From Powellomyces hirtus (taxonomy: Eukaryota > Chytridiomycota > Chytridiomycetes > Spizellomycetales > Powellomycetaceae): DNA of 64,000 bases. The stretch is from contig JAHLKG010000005.1 in assembly GCA_025526995.1 (NCBI GenBank), positions 248,001 through 312,000 of the forward strand, read 5' to 3'. A program made the translations under genes and the position numbers. The notes under the pieces were generated by a model that searched no databases, was not told the origin of the DNA, and was given only the letters and a program-made list of their open reading frames with translations. This document shows positions 46,642 to 59,403 of the stretch, piece by piece (position 1 is the stretch's first letter; every line of letters begins with the position of its first letter).

Positions 46642-48304
46642 ATGCCGGTAGGAAAAAGTGAAGACACCCCATTGAGTGATCCGGCCGTTCAAGCAGCATC
46701 GGCAGACCCAGACGGAGCGGAACCCACCGCTCGTACCGCACAAGCTCGCAAGCGGTTTGTCGGAGCAGCTCGCCGAAAGCAAACTACGAACAGCGACATT
46801 GGGAGTATCGAGAATGCTGTTGTGCCTGGTATGTGTGGGGTCTCATATGCGAATGATGTGTTTCATTGCGGTGTCCATGCTTTGCGCCACCTTCTGACTG
46901 GGCGATGACTTACCTCGGAAAACTTGCTACTTGTAGCAACACCGGCACCGACGCCCAGCTCGCGGATAGCAAACGCAATTCCCGACGAAATTCTAAACGA
47001 CGAAGCGCTAAACGCAGCCGTCAAACTCCTCCCCTCCAACTACAACTTTGAGATTCACAAAACAGTCTGGGCTCTGCGGCGCGCAGGGGCCACGAAAACA
47101 GCCCTCCAGTTTCCCGAAGGCCTGCTCATGTTCGCATTAGCCATCAGTGACATTCTCTGCGAGTTTGCCAGTGTAGAGACTGTCGTGATGGGGGATGTCA
47201 CCTACGGTGCCTGCTGTGTGGATGATTACACCGCCCGCGCGCTGGGGTGCGACTTCATGGTTCATTACGGACACAGTTGTCTTGTTCCGGTTGATGTTAC
47301 GCCGATCAAGACCATGTATGTGTTTGTGGATATAGGGATTGATACGACGCACTTTGTGCAGACTGTGAGGCATAATTTTGAACCGGGCGCCAAACTTGTG
47401 CTGGTCGCCACGGTGCAGTTTTTGACATCGTTGCAAAGCGCCAAGAAGGAGCTGGAAGCGGACTATACCCTGCTGGTTCCGCAATCGAAGCCGCTATCAC
47501 CCGGAGAGGTACTGGGATGCACCGCGCCAAAGCTTGAGGGATATGACACTCTCATGTAAGCGTAGAGTGGATGTTCGCGCATTCACTCAATGTACAGCAT
47601 CCTCACGTATGTTGCTTGTAATTCACAGCTACCTGGGTGATGGACGCTTCCACCTCGAAGCGATCATGATCGCAAATCCGGCCCTTCCGGCGTACCGTTA
47701 TGACCCGTATAGCAAAGTATTCACTCGTGAACATTACGAGCATGAGGAGATGCACGAATTGCGCAAACACGCTATCGAGTCTGCGAGACAGGCCAAGCAT
47801 TTTGGACTCATCATGGGTACGCTTGGACGGCAGGGCAGCCCGAAAGTTCTCGATGTATGTATTCTCTTTCTTTTGGGATACTGCTACCATTCACTTCGCA
47901 TAATCTCACAATTGTTCTCCTATCTTTAGTATCTGAAACAAACCTTCGACACCCTCTCCATCCCCCACACAACCGTCCTCCTCTCCGAAATCTACCCTTC
48001 CAAACTCGCGCAATTCGCCCACATTGACGCATGGGTCCAGATCGCTTGTCCACGACTATCCATCGATTGGGGCTATGCTTTTGAAAAGCCTTTGCTCACG
48101 CCCTATGAAGCCGCGGTTGTGCTCAAGAGCGTCGATTGGCAAGATCGCTACCCGATGGACTTTTATGCGCGAGACTCATTGGGTCCGTGGACGCCGAATC
48201 ATGCGCCTCCGAAAGCACCGGGGGCGGCAAGAGGGAAGCGACCCGTGAAGGCGCCGAAGAACCCATTGCCGGTGGCGGAACCAGTCAGGGCGGAGGTAGT
48301 TTAG
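46642..48304 (+). CDS. DPH1: Diphthamide biosynthesis protein 1
   Basis: Exons 46642-46828, 46937-47555, 47629-47854 and 47930-48304, all in phase, 468 aa. Family landmarks: [78 protein letters not shown] (first Fe-S ligand Cys region), [31 protein letters not shown], and [23 protein letters not shown] (last Cys). DPH1 with DPH2 forms a radical-SAM-like 4Fe-4S enzyme that transfers the 3-amino-3-carboxypropyl group of SAM to a histidine of translation factor eEF2. This is the first step of diphthamide synthesis, in the cytosol. The N-terminal 60 residues are low-complexity. Its stop is 123 bp from the convergent kinase stop. Confidence 0.96.
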
Positions 48305-48427
48305 GTATAGCAGTTATTTATTTATCTCTTTCGAGTAGCACTTGTAAATAGGCATATGTTTCCCCAATACGTACAATATATAGAAAGCAATCGCATTATT
48401 CGATTGGTGGAGCGATGCGCAAGTGTC

Positions 48428-50832
48428 TCATGCCCGCATGACGCGAGCTCGCCAACGCTCCAACATTTTCTCTGCCAGTGCCGACCGCGGCGGCTGTATG
48501 GGTACTTCTGGAAGCTTGGGGGCTGCTAGCGGCTCCTTTGGTGGAGCTGGGGGTACACTGGCAAGTTCCGCTGTCTCTTGAGTCGGTTCAGAAAATGTAG
48601 AGAGTGGTTCGGCCGCCGCAGCTATGTTCGCGTGTCTATCACAATTGGTGAGATTGAGGAACCTAGTGCCGGCTAAGCTACTGAAAAATATATACCTCGC
48701 AACAACTTCCGCTACAACAGCGCAACTCATTGGATCACTTTTCATCAGCATCTGCAGATTCTCGGTAATAGCTGCGAGACAGTCTACAGAACCCGGTGGT
48801 GCCCGTGCCTTTGCCTTTCAAAGTATCCAAACATCAGTTAACAGCTCAAAAGGAACCATTTGCACACTTGATCCAAGAACCTACCTCCTGCAACGCCTGC
48901 ATAATCAACAGCAGCACCGGCTGGCGCGGTCGTGAGATCTGTGACGGGATAGATGAATTTGTGGACGCCGTGGACGCGGACCCGGATGACGAGGATGAGG
49001 TGGTGGCTGTTTGGGATGATGGTTTTTTCTTGTTGGGTTGTGGTGCTTTTGGTGGTTGTGGTGGGTGTGCTGTTTGGGTGTCAAATTCGTCTTCCCAGGC
49101 GATGCTGGAAGGGACGTAGAAGATTAATTTTGAAATAATGTTGGTGTTAGGGGAGAGGCTGAATTAGCAATTACCTACGACCCAATGAACTCCGTCCGCT
49201 TTTCACGGACCGATTTCCCCGCAATGTGCTAACAGGATAGACCGCATCCTCCTTTCGCGACATTGTCCCAAAATCCCATGTCTCGCCAGCAGGAGACTCC
49301 TCACTACCAAACATCAGCGAATCAGCGCATCATCAAGATGCGAACCCAACTGCGGGCGCGGGAGAGTACTTGTGGCTCTTACACTAGCCCCGGTTCAGTC
49401 AATGCCGCTGGTGAAGGTTGTGGCGGTGGTGGAGGCGCTGGCATCCGTCTCTTTAGCGAGTTATGTTGAGCCACGCAATCCTTTAGATCCGGTAACTCGT
49501 CTGCCCGCAGTATGAAGGGGTGACGAAGAAGTTCTGCTGCTGTAGGTCTCTGCAAAAAAAAAATCACACATTTCGGTAAACACCAAGCGAATTTGCGTTG
49601 ATGTGACATCTCATTCAATACCTGACTCGGCCGCTTTGCTAAACAATGCGCTATGAAGTCCTTGAACTCATCCGAGAACGACTCATCTGGCACGGGAGAA
49701 GGCTGTTGCGGAATAATAAACAGGACTCGCATGGGGTGAATGTTTGCGTGGGGAGGAAGACCGCTGTGTGCAGTGATGAAAAAACAATCGTCAGTTCAAC
49801 TACCGCACGACAATAGAATGCAATGCACTACTCACTTTGCCAATTCCCACGCTGTGATGCCCAAAGACCAGATATCTGCCTACTCAACATACGTATAAGA
49901 ACAAAGCAAATAGGGAATGAGAAGGGCGCACCTGGCTTACTTTGGCGTTGTAGGCTGAGCGGAGAATCACTTCCGGAGCCATCCAATACGGTGTGCCCAC
50001 AAACGTGTTCTTTTTCGTGATTGTTGCCGTCACCTACACGACATTGAGACATACATTCACTTAACCTCCCGCATACACCTTTCACATCAAGCTATACGCT
50101 ACCTGAGCAGAAACACCAAAATCCGCAAGCTTCACATCCCCCGCAGCCGTCACCAAGACATTCGCAGCCTTGATATCCCGATGTATCTTCCCATGTCGAT
50201 GAATATATTCCAGCCCGCAGAGCAGTTCCCTCATAACAACCGCAACATGCTGCTCGCTCATCGGATTCGTCTTAATCTAACCTCCCAAAAACAAAATAAA
50301 AATAAAACACCCACTCAGTACTCATTTACCACACCCATATGTCATCTCTCATGCTCCAAAAACCCACCATATCCAACAAACTCCCCGCCTCGCAATACTC
50401 CATCACAATCCACAGTTTCGTCCCGCGAATATAAGACCCATAGTACCGGGTGACCCATTTGGAGTCGAGTTCGGATAGAATGGAGATTTCTTGCCGGATT
50501 TCGTCAATGTCGTCCCCGGATTCTTCGAAATCGACGACTTTGATGGCTACGGGTGTGTCGGTGGGTTTGTGAATTCCTTTGTAGACCTTTAGAGATAAAA
50601 TAAGTCCAAATTTATTTCTCGGGTCGCTTCTGGGCCATTACGGTCCACCGTGTGAGAGGTCGGCTGGTTGAAAATGCATTTCGAGACACATACCTCGCCA
50701 AAAGACCCCTTGCCAATTTGGTTCTGAATCTCATACAAGTCCTCCGTTTTCGAAGGGACCTGAATTCGCCATCAACACAATGCGTCTAGTACATGCAATT
50801 TCTGCAACGCAATATACCTTTTTCGCACGCAT
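48428..50832 (-). CDS. GCK-III/Ste20-type Ser/Thr protein kinase
   Basis: Twelve exons in phase: 50818-50832, 50694-50759, 50368-50586, 50103-50276, 49941-50033, 49836-49879, 49622-49763, 49383-49549, 49175-49303, 48885-49104, 48696-48814 and 48428-48635; 531 aa. The first coding exon is just 15 bp (MRAKK). Kinase motifs: IGKGSFGEVYKG, VAIKVVDFEE with the acidic stretch typical of the MST3/Sps1 group, HRDIKAANVL, ADFGVSAQ, the activation segment ITKKNTFVGTPYWMAPEV, ADIWSLGITAWELA and RPTAAELLRHPFI. After the kinase domain come ETWDFGTM, a low-complexity Ser/Pro/Gln region and a C-terminal helical segment (AITENLQMLMKSD; SALAEKMLERWRARVMRA). Homologues act in cell polarity, septation or sporulation, often with an Mo25-like scaffold. 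The substrate cannot be predicted. Confidence 0.93.
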
Positions 50833-51077
50833 GTTTGATCATGGATTGACAGTGTTCGCCACCACAGGTACCCGCTTCCATCACGCGTCGCAAGGTCGGA
50901 GTTCCGGGTTGTGGCTTGGCGAGCGCGTTCTTTCTTCTTCCATTTACTTACGTATTAGCAAATATATATGTATTAAAGGTAAAGGTAGGGTATATATGTA
51001 AACGTCATGTCTAAACGATCCGGAGATAATCTGCCGAAACTATGGTTGGTGGTGCGGAGTATGTCGCGCGTCCGTTT

Positions 51078-52744
51078 TTACACTTTAGCCCAGATATTCT
51101 TATTCTTGGCCAACTTTGTCCCACTCAGGAGCATCGCGCCCGCGCAGAGAACCGATCCAGTGAACAAGATGGACCCGATATACGAGGTCGACCCGGTGCT
51201 GGTGTAGATAGCACTCGCGATAGGGCCAGCAAAGATCAGGGGGATGACGTTGGTGAGAAAGACTATAGAAAGAGCTCCGGGAAGCTTTGCCAGTCCTGCA
51301 TCAGAGAAGAAGGATACCGCGTCAAGGAGGGTACCCACAAAGGTGGAGAAAATAGGTGAGAGCTCACTTACCAACGACTTCTGCCGTCATGGGAGTTATG
51401 AGCGCCCAATAGGCCCCGCCCAACAGTCCGTAAGCGATCGTGAAGACCAGCAAGACTGCAAAGGTGTTGGCAAATGTCCAAATGGCAAAGCAGGTGATTC
51501 CCGATAGGAAAACCAGAATCATTCCAGCATTGATTCGACCAATGGCATCGCCTAAGAAGCCGGATAGAATCCGACCCATGGCGTTGACTCCCGACACGAT
51601 GGCAACTAGCGTGGCTCCTGTTTGCGCGGATACGCCAATGCTTGTTGCGTATGCTATGAACGAGAAGAGGATCTGGTTAGGGTGTGCACTTGGGACGAAG
51701 GCGGGGAGCTGCACGCAGTCTTACCAGGCAAAAAATAAAACGGTATAATAAAACCAAAAAGATTGACAAACGCAAACGCCAACAGCCATTTGAATCCCGG
51801 CGCACTCATAATGGCAGGGTCAAACGGATGCCGTCGTCGGGCTTGTGTAGCAGGCCGCGCAGCAGGTTTCTGAAACGTCTTCATCGTCGCCGACGCAAAC
51901 AGGCCAAGAGCGAGGGTGACGAATCCCATAATGCGTAGACACCAGCTGACACCGTAGCGGTCAATGAGGGCTTGGGCTACTGGCGCGAACACAAGACCAC
52001 CAAACCCGCTTCCGGAGGAGGCTAGGCCCGTCGCTAAAGCACGCTTCTTTGAGAACCATTGTGCGGGGATGGCGACGGAACCGAGGAAGAGGAGGGAGCA
52101 TCCGGATCCCCACATGATGGAGAGGGATAGGAATAGGTGCCATATCTGAACAGTGGTCAAAAAGGTATCAGAGATGGCCCGCATATGCTCTTACGATAAA
52201 CATCCTCTCTCTTGCCTGCGTTGCCAAACTCGACAGCTCAAGTCCGAGGGCCATCAAGATTGTTCCCAAAAACAGTGCCGATCGGGTTCCAAATCTAGCT
52301 TGCATCCAACCCACCACGGGGCCGAACAAAAAGATCAATCCCAACCCCACGCCTCCGACAAACGACAGCTGGACCATCGTCGCGCCCTTGATGTGGTCGG
52401 TCTGGAAGAATGACCGCTGATACACGCCCCATCTGTGATCGCACCGCAAAATGTAAGCATAAAGCACTACATCTAACATTATACCAAAACATCAAATCTT
52501 ACATATTGTTCGTCCCAAACACGACAAAATTGAACAGAAACTGGCTCAGAACAACCACCCATCCATATCCTCCATCCGGGGCGGCCGGTATCGTATCATG
52601 CCGCGGTACGCTTTTCAACGATGCTGCATCTAACTGTTCGTCGCTTTCTAGCAGCTGCGAGCGACTATCGGCGTTGATTTTGATAGATTGGTGATAGAGC
52701 GGTAACGGGTCTGATATGACGGTAGTGACTTCTGGGTTGGACAT
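51078..52744 (-). CDS. MFS monocarboxylate-type transporter (SLC16-like)
   Basis: Exons 52503-52744, 52195-52432, 51725-52145, 51372-51653 and 51078-51295, all in phase, 466 aa. The signature APDGGYGWVVVLSQFLFNF opens TM1 after a cytosolic N-terminus of about 50 aa. Twelve hydrophobic segments follow, with the MFS motif VGWMQARFGTRSALFLG between TM2 and TM3 and GRILSGFLGDAIGRINAG between TM8 and TM9. A central basic loop (KPAARPATQARRRHPFD) separates the halves. Fungal members (Mch-type) carry monocarboxylates, riboflavin or unknown solutes across the plasma or vacuolar membrane. The substrate cannot be told from sequence. An in-frame Met at 52759 is an alternative start. Confidence 0.92.
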
Positions 52745-53740
52745 TGTTGGGCTATTCACTTCGAGATGACAATATCAGTTGCCGGATTTTGGGGGTTTGA
52801 TAAGGGTATTGTACTGTAAATTTTTTGGGGGAGTCGGAAGACCAGTTGGTGTCTTCCCCACTATTACAAATAGTTCTGAAAAGAATAGTCGCGTGGTAAA
52901 AGGCACGAGGATTCCCGAAATGAAATGTATGCGCAACGCTGGGCAGTTGCCATGTCGGAACTGCAAGTAGGGTCCCACAAGAATATGTTTGTTTTTTGTA
53001 GTTCTATTTTAGATAGCTTACGGGGTTCTATCGTAGAAAAGAAAAAAAAAAAAGTAGACAAAGGAAGTAATTCTCGCTGCCTGAAACTGGAATTTCTAAT
53101 GCGGCGCGCGTTCCGATGGTGCGACGCTGTCTTTTCTGAGTCATTTACCTGCTGAGTGGACCATGACTCCGCGGATTCACCCGGTTGACGGGATATCTAC
53201 TTGGCCGTGCAATCATTAATTGTTATCCGTGTCATAGGAAGAGGCATTGGAATGGATTGGATCCCCCTCAGGAACCAGAAGCACAACCTTGTTGCTGTTG
53301 GTGAGAGTCAGAGAGTCACCCCGAAACTAGAATATCTAATACTGCTTTCGAACTTTCGGGCATGATGATGCCCATATGCATCATTGAACCCTTGCATCCA
53401 TGGGTGATGCCAATCAACAGCTTCTTTCCCGCCCGGCCATAAGGCTGACTGCAATCTGTCCTCCTTCCGTTGCCAACAGCTAAACATTGTGCACGCCGTC
53501 CCTCCTCAATCAATTATCCCATAGAATCCCAGACGTATCCATGCACGTATGAAGGGTCTCCGCAGCTCAGACCCTACATTCAGCGAATCCCGTATCCATT
53601 TCACTCATACAGGAAAGAAAGCTCCCTAGCGCTTATGTTCGGAAGGTGTTCACTAGACATTTAAATATTTGAAGGGTGTATATATACAATTAATCCGGGA
53701 GCCTCAGCCCCGAATTTCGTCTCGGAGAAGGCTAGGCTGT
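52745..53740. other. Intergenic, about 1 kb
   Basis: The 5' flank of the transporter and 3' flank of RPB12. It has an A-rich run near 53040-53055 and no frame with a recognisable motif. Confidence 0.5.
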
Positions 53741-54079
53741 TTATCGGGCTTCGAACTGAACCACTAGAAAAAAAAGAGCAGAGTAATTCACCGTCAAAAC
53801 CGTATGTGCAGAGTCCAACAGTTGGTTTGAACTTACTTCGCTTTGTTCGCTTCTTGTACATAATCCGGTACCCACAGTCCTTGCACCGAATGGGTTCTCG
53901 TGGTTTGATGGTGTTGTCAGATCCACATTCTGCAACGATAACAGGTCGAGTTGGGTTATTCAACTGGACACCAAAAACCGTGTCCAAGATCATTTTCTTT
54001 GTGAATACTAACCACCGCAGACATAGGTCACATCCACTCGGGGAGCCTGAATGGCGCCGTTGAAACCTTGCTGGTCCAT
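53741..54079 (-). CDS. RPB12: RNA polymerase I/II/III shared subunit RPB12 (RPABC4)
   Basis: Three exons, 54013-54079, 53837-53929 and 53741-53763, 60 aa in total. The rebuilt protein has a short N-terminus, [36 protein letters not shown] and the invariant C-terminus VQFEAR. The four cysteines (CGGEC and CKDC) form the zinc ribbon. The subunit is common to all three nuclear RNA polymerases and bridges the two largest assembly subunits. The last coding exon is 23 bp and the first donor is GTTAGT. The 190 bp between this start and the divergent acetyltransferase start is a likely shared promoter. Confidence 0.95.
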
Positions 54080-54269
54080 TTCTTCTGGTGTGTGAATGTA
54101 AACTGATTTCGTGACAAGTTTGCAATTGAAACTGCGAATTTGGCAGGGAGGGGAAGTTGTTGTCACGTGAGCTGTGCTCTGATAAACGTGGCGCAGCATG
54201 TACGACGCGAAGTGTGAACTTTGAATTTGAAGGGGGCGCCCATTCCCAGTTTTCCAAGAAAAAGCAAGC

Positions 54270-54938
54270 ATGCCTTCACCACCTCCCACTCCACCGCCTT
54301 ACCTGCTAAGCTCTCGATTGATCTACATTCCAAGTCCCACAGCCTGCAAGCTTCCAAGTTACCGTAAATTTTACAGTGCAGTCGCTTCCGATGTGCGCGT
54401 GACTTTCATGGGATGGGGCGACGCCAACCCAGTCGGATTCAAAACGGACGCCGACTTGGACGCCCACTTTGATGGCAGAATTGCAGAGTCGTGGGATGTT
54501 GTTGGTTTTGGTCCGATTGCGGTTGGATTGAAACCCCAGGTCATTGACGCAGTCACCACAGCCGATCTCGACTCGATACAATGGGTCGGGTCCGCAGGGA
54601 TTCGAGATGCCCTCGCCACGTCCATTCCACGAGAACGCGACGGCCATAATCTACCGCCTTTGGACAGCGCCCACCTCCCGCCGCTCGAAATGGTAGAACT
54701 AAAGTATGGCTTGCACCCGGATGCGTGGGGACAGGGTTACGCAACGGAAATAGCACGAACGCTGATTGACTGGGGCGTGCAGACCTTTGGCATCAAACGA
54801 TACATTGCATGCACTGGCCCAGACAACGATGGAAGCATTAGTGTCCTGAAGAAAATTGGATTTGTGGCCAACGAGGATGAGTATTGGGGACCAGGTTTTG
54901 CAAACTGGCAATATGTCATAAATGCAGCCGGCAAGTAG
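54270..54938 (+). CDS. GNAT-family N-acetyltransferase (RimJ-like)
   Basis: A single exon of 222 aa. The start at 54270 is the first ATG after the divergent promoter. The N-terminus ([12 protein letters not shown]...[12 protein letters not shown]) matches the opening strand and helix of RimJ/RimL-type GNATs. The C-terminal half carries the acetyl-CoA site, [22 protein letters not shown] (motif A, Q/R-x-x-G-x-G/A form), then [24 protein letters not shown]. It transfers acetyl from acetyl-CoA to an amine; protein N-termini or small metabolites are possible substrates. A Gly/Ala-poor insert with a Pro-rich loop (about 120-150) separates the halves. Confidence 0.85.
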   Translation: MPSPPPTPPPYLLSSRLIYIPSPTACKLPSYRKFYSAVASDVRVTFMGWGDANPVGFKTDADLDAHFDGRIAESWDVVGFGPIAVGLKPQVIDAVTTADLDSIQWVGSAGIRDALATSIPRERDGHNLPPLDSAHLPPLEMVELKYGLHPDAWGQGYATEIARTLIDWGVQTFGIKRYIACTGPDNDGSISVLKKIGFVANEDEYWGPGFANWQYVINAAGK

Positions 54939-55054
54939 TCGTCTACATACGCGCCCATATCACATACAATTGAAAGCACAACAGCTCCTGCAGAGTTCAG
55001 CGAAAAACATCCTTTAGAAGCTTTTTTATTTGTAGACACCGATTCAGCAACTCT

Positions 55055-56416
55055 CTACTGCGCTACAAGTGCAGCGCTTGGGACCAGATTCAGCTCCTTT
55101 AGGGTTTTCGCGCGATCGGGGCCGTCAAGAACTTTGCGAGGGAATGTCTGTATGAGCTTGTAGGTTGATCCAGGTCTTTGTCCAGCAACAAAAGCATAGA
55201 CTTTGTCCAGTGTGTCCTCAGCGCTGAATGTCTCTGTAAGCACACTGTCTGGCAATCGAATCTAGAGTCCAATCAGATGGAATGGTTATAAATTTAGATG
55301 GGCAGGTGACGTGGCCTTGACTATAATCTACCTGAAGACGTGTTTCGTTGTAATCGCGGGACACGACAGCCGGAGAAGCTGCCGGTTTAGGCTGCTCCCG
55401 ATTCTGAGTTGTCGACAAGCCTTTCGCAATCAGTTTGCGCTCTTCTGCCTAAAATGTACACCGGATATCAGCCAATCTCGTCCTCCACACCGTTTCCTGC
55501 TGCTTTTCTGTTACCTGTCGTGCGCGGTCTTTCTTATCGGCCTCAATTTGCGCCCTGATCTTATCACGGGCCCGCTTATCATCTTCCTTCTCTCGCTGCT
55601 TGTCTTCAAAAGCTTTCTTCATCTCCTTCTCCTTGATCTTCTCCTTCATTTCCGTCATCTCCTTGCCGGTGGCCCGACGAATCTTCTCCTTGCCCTTTTG
55701 ATCTTCTATTTCCTGCAACCGCTTTTCCTCGCGTTTCGCGGCCAATCTCGCTTGGATGTCGGCGAGTTTGGCTTTCTTCTCTTCTTCGGTAAGCGGCTTG
55801 ATGGCTTCGGTCGATTCTGAGAAATTTTGATGACCGCTCTTCACAGCGTGGAATTCAGCGGCTGCGGCATCTCGCAGAAGACGTCCGCAGTCATCACATT
55901 TAAGAGACTGGGCGGTGGCTTGGTCAGCGGTGATAAAGTCCTCCTCCCCTATCAAGACGTGAGCGTAGTCCAATCTTTCGTTCGGTTGTAGTTGCATATC
56001 ATCCATACCAGTAGGATCCCGGCCTCCACCACCGGGTTGTGCACCAGCCGAGAGCTCCTCTTCTGTTGGCTCTGGGTCTTCAGCGTGGGCAATGAGCCTG
56101 CCAAACGTACGTCAATATTCGTGGGACAAAGAAGAATAACCACAGAACACCTATACCAGTCCATAGCCGGCTGCAGACCAGCGTTCTTGGTCTGCTGGAG
56201 GGCTTTACGCCTGTATACCAAGGAGCGGTGAGCGGGGTGTCCAGAGTCATTCTTCCGTTGTCAAGATCGGAGTGACGTACACTTTTGCGTCCGAAAAGCC
56301 CATATCTGAATACAAATGCGAGTTACACTGTTAGCGGCCGACCAGACAGCAATCACCGAGCGGTACGTAAATGCGTAGATTTCCTCACCCAGTAGTGTTT
56401 CCTTGTCAGAAGGCAT
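55055..56416 (-). CDS. UBA-UBX domain protein (UBXN1/SAKS1-like)
   Basis: Exons 56389-56416, 56281-56305, 56157-56210, 55515-56097, 55332-55448 and 55055-55261, all in phase, 337 aa. An N-terminal UBA domain is rebuilt over three tiny exons (LLDMGFSDAKVRKALQQTKNAGLQPAMDWLIAH). It is followed by a Cys-containing segment (LKCDDCGRLLRD...FHAVKSGH, zinc-finger-like), a long Lys/Glu-rich coiled coil and a C-terminal UBX domain (YNETRLQIRLPDSVLTETFSAEDTLDKVYAFV...LIQTFPRKVL). UBX domains dock on the AAA ATPase Cdc48/p97, while UBA binds ubiquitin. The protein is probably a cytosolic adaptor linking ubiquitylated clients to Cdc48. Confidence 0.94.
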
Positions 56417-56670
56417 AGTATATTTATACGGAGTTCTGATTGTCTAAATTGTCAATTCTGCAGATCCGCACTTCCCCACAGTTGATCGATGTTGCGTATG
56501 AGTCATCATTCGCGTGAACGCGTCTCTCCAAAATGAAGTGGATGATCGTCGAACGCAAGGATGCTTCATGCAAAGAAGAAATCCAAAATAGATAGATATA
56601 AATACAATGAAAAAGGAATGGAAGGGAAATGGGGACAGGGGAAAGGGAAACGGGAGGGATAGTGAAATGT

Positions 56671-59403
56671 TCAGGAAAACCAGCCCACATCGTAATCAAC
56701 GTCCTGATCGTCATCGTAGTCGCTGTCGGCTCGACGTATACTCCCTGCAGCCTCAGAGATTGATCGGCCGCCTTCCGAAAAGGTCTCAATATCGTCATCT
56801 GTATGGTCGCCATCATTCTCTTCATCCCCTTCGGACAATTGATTGAGACTATCGCGGCGATCGGAACGGCCTTCATGATAGTGGATGGGCAGTCCGACGC
56901 CGACAATGGCGCCCGCGCCAGATCCTCCGTCATCGTACCAGAAGGGCGCGGTCGGGACATTCAATTCCATGCCCGCTCCGTCAATCTCTGCAGCCGCGGA
57001 AACAACATCGATGCTTTCTCCGGTGACGTCCAATAAAGCAAGAGTGACAGCGACTTCGGTCAACATGCGGATATACTCTGCCGTGTCACGATTACTTATG
57101 TTCTTGTCGAGGAGCATGTTGAAACCATCTGTCCATTCAGAGTATTGAGTGGAGGTTGCGCAGATAAAGTCGGCCATAGTGGCGTGGGCTTGGTCGGATG
57201 AGGACGAGGATTTGAGAGAAAAGCATAGTGTTGGTGTTTCAGCAGAGTTCTTCTTGCTGTTGAAGATTGGTGACGATAGACCTGTTAAAAGGTCGGTTGC
57301 CAACGACATGTCGACTAGTGACAAGAGTTTTTGAGGTCAGTACAAGTACCAAGCCATTTGAATGTGCGTGCTACTTACTGCGTTCGTTGAGCTCATCCAA
57401 TCCAGGCCTGCGACTTAGTACCTCCGTAAACTCTCCGTAGTGCAAGAACTTGTGGTTTGCGCCCAATCGATAGAATCTGTGGAGGGATTTCACTCTGCCC
57501 TTCTCCTTGACCACAGGGAACCAGGCGCCCTTCTTCAAACACTCGATGCGTTGCTTCTTCACAGCTTCGTAGCTTTCTTGATAGAATCGTTCACGAAGGT
57601 GTCGGACCGGTGGCTTTGACAACAAAGGGTCCTCAACTTCGAGGTTCTTCAACTGCCTTTCACGTACAACCGAGTACGGTGTGTCGAACATGGCGCTTCG
57701 AAATGTCGCGAGCAGCGTCGGTGAGTTTGGCTGAATGAGAGAAGCCGAATGCTTGAATTGCGATTGAAGCAAGGCCGAAACTCGAGCCAAATCTTCCAGA
57801 GAATTGTCGGCGTCCATTTCGCGCCAAAGGCGGAAGAATGTAACCAGCATGATGCCAAAAACTTTTTGGAATGCGAGTAGCAGTGGCTGATACGTTGTCA
57901 TCGTGGAGTATCCAGTACTGACTTCCCAGTGATCGGCCATTATTTCGCAAGATTCAATCGCGGCCCTGACAAAGGGACATTGCTTTTCATGTGGGAACTT
58001 TTGTTGCTCGGCCAGCAGGCTTTTGTAGGTAGCATTCTCGTGTTGAACAAATGCATGCATTGCTTCAAGGCCGAGCACCCCGACCCTCGTCAAATCCCGT
58101 TGCGGTAGAGCACTCTGCGGAATATATGCTGTCAGTCCACGAAAATACACACTAGACACATTACAAGGGGTATACCGTGAAGCCTAATTTTTCCCAATCG
58201 GGGGGCATGCCCGGCTTGATATCAGACAACTCCCATAGATCTTTGAGAGCTGCCGCGTGGTCTTTGTTCCGTGGGTCCACCACCGCTCGTCTGCGTCTGT
58301 GACCTTCAGACACCAGCAGTCTCTGATAGTCGATAAGCTGCGCCTTCAATTCCTCAGCTGGACTACTCTGCATGAGCTGCATGACTGCGTGTCTCGTTTT
58401 GAGAGCATCTAACATTTGCACAAATGGTCCACGTGCGCGGTCTGTAACATGCCGGAAAAGTGAATTGATGAGATGCAGAGAGTTGAGTTGAAGGAGATAA
58501 TCGGTGGCAGAAAGCCGATGCACTAGCGTAGGAAGAAAAGATGCCTGGGATGATATAGCCCGATTGACTACGTCGAAGCCGTAGCATTGAATCGCAGATG
58601 ACGGGTTAGTTGGGTTTGCCGCGACCAATTTAATAATGATTGCCGTCGCAGGACGACAAATGTTGACCAGGTTCTGCTTGACAATGATAGACACCAGCTG
58701 TAAGAGGATCCAGAAACGGGTAAGTTTTCGACATGACTTCGCTAGACCAGAACTCCCAAAAGAGTTACTACGTACTGTGCTAATGAATGGCGGACTGAAC
58801 GTATCCCATCCTCGATCGTGTTCCATAAGCGTTTGCAGTGATGTCAGAGCATAGGCCAGCGTGTTCCCTTGTGCTGTTATGATCACATCTTGAAGCTTCT
58901 CTAATCCTCCCAGCACAATAAACTCGTCCACAAATTCATCCTCTTTCAAGTATTTCTGGAGCAGAAATATGGTCCGCTTTAGCAGAGATTGATCATCTTC
59001 GGGTGTAAGGTTCTTGATTATGTCCGCCGCCATTAGCGCCGGCGACGGCACAAGCTTGAGGTTAGAGCCATCCACGAGCTTTCTTCGAAGTCTCTGGTAG
59101 TGTTGCGCATGAGAACCCAGGTTCGGGAACCGCGCGTTTTCTCGACCGCAAACTCACCTCTTGCGTGACCAGTTCTTCGGTTTCCAGAATCCTCAGACAG
59201 TAGTTCGACGGATTACCCGACAGCGAGAAGTGAGATAGCCAGAGCCCCTTGATGATACTTGACACTGAAGACGAAGTGTCTACGGGATAGGAATCGAGTT
59301 TGTGGGTATTGTAACTGATGGACACAGTGATTCGTCGCTTCGACCGCGAGGGATTTGTTCTGTACAAGTCCGGCGGCATGTTGCGTGGTAGTGACGGCAT
59401 CAA
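56671..59403 (-). CDS. ELMO/CED-12 family protein
   Basis: Exons 59158-59403, 58776-59093, 58176-58697, 57379-58114 and 56671-57314 give 821 aa. The N-terminus is ubiquitin-like. A helical-repeat (ELMO-ARM) region follows (LKRTIFLLQKYLKEDEFVDEFIVLGGLEKLQDVI), then the ELMO domain (about 330-510, including KDLWELSDIKPGMPPDWEKLGFT and LTRVGVLGLEAMHAFVQ). Then comes a PH domain (KKGAWFPVV...HRFYRLGANHKFLHYGEF...SEWTDGFNMLL) and an acidic tail. ELMO proteins pair with DOCK-type exchange factors to activate Rac GTPases. Arf/Arl GAP activity is known for related ELMO-domain proteins. The 78-bp intron 58698-58775 is stop-free and frame-neutral. The acceptor before 58114 gives continuous ELMO-domain sequence. 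Confidence 0.9.

Noticed and set aside
56424..56960. 178-codon frame overlapping the ELMO 3' end
   Set aside because: It is in another frame of the ELMO acidic tail and 3' flank, with no independent motif.
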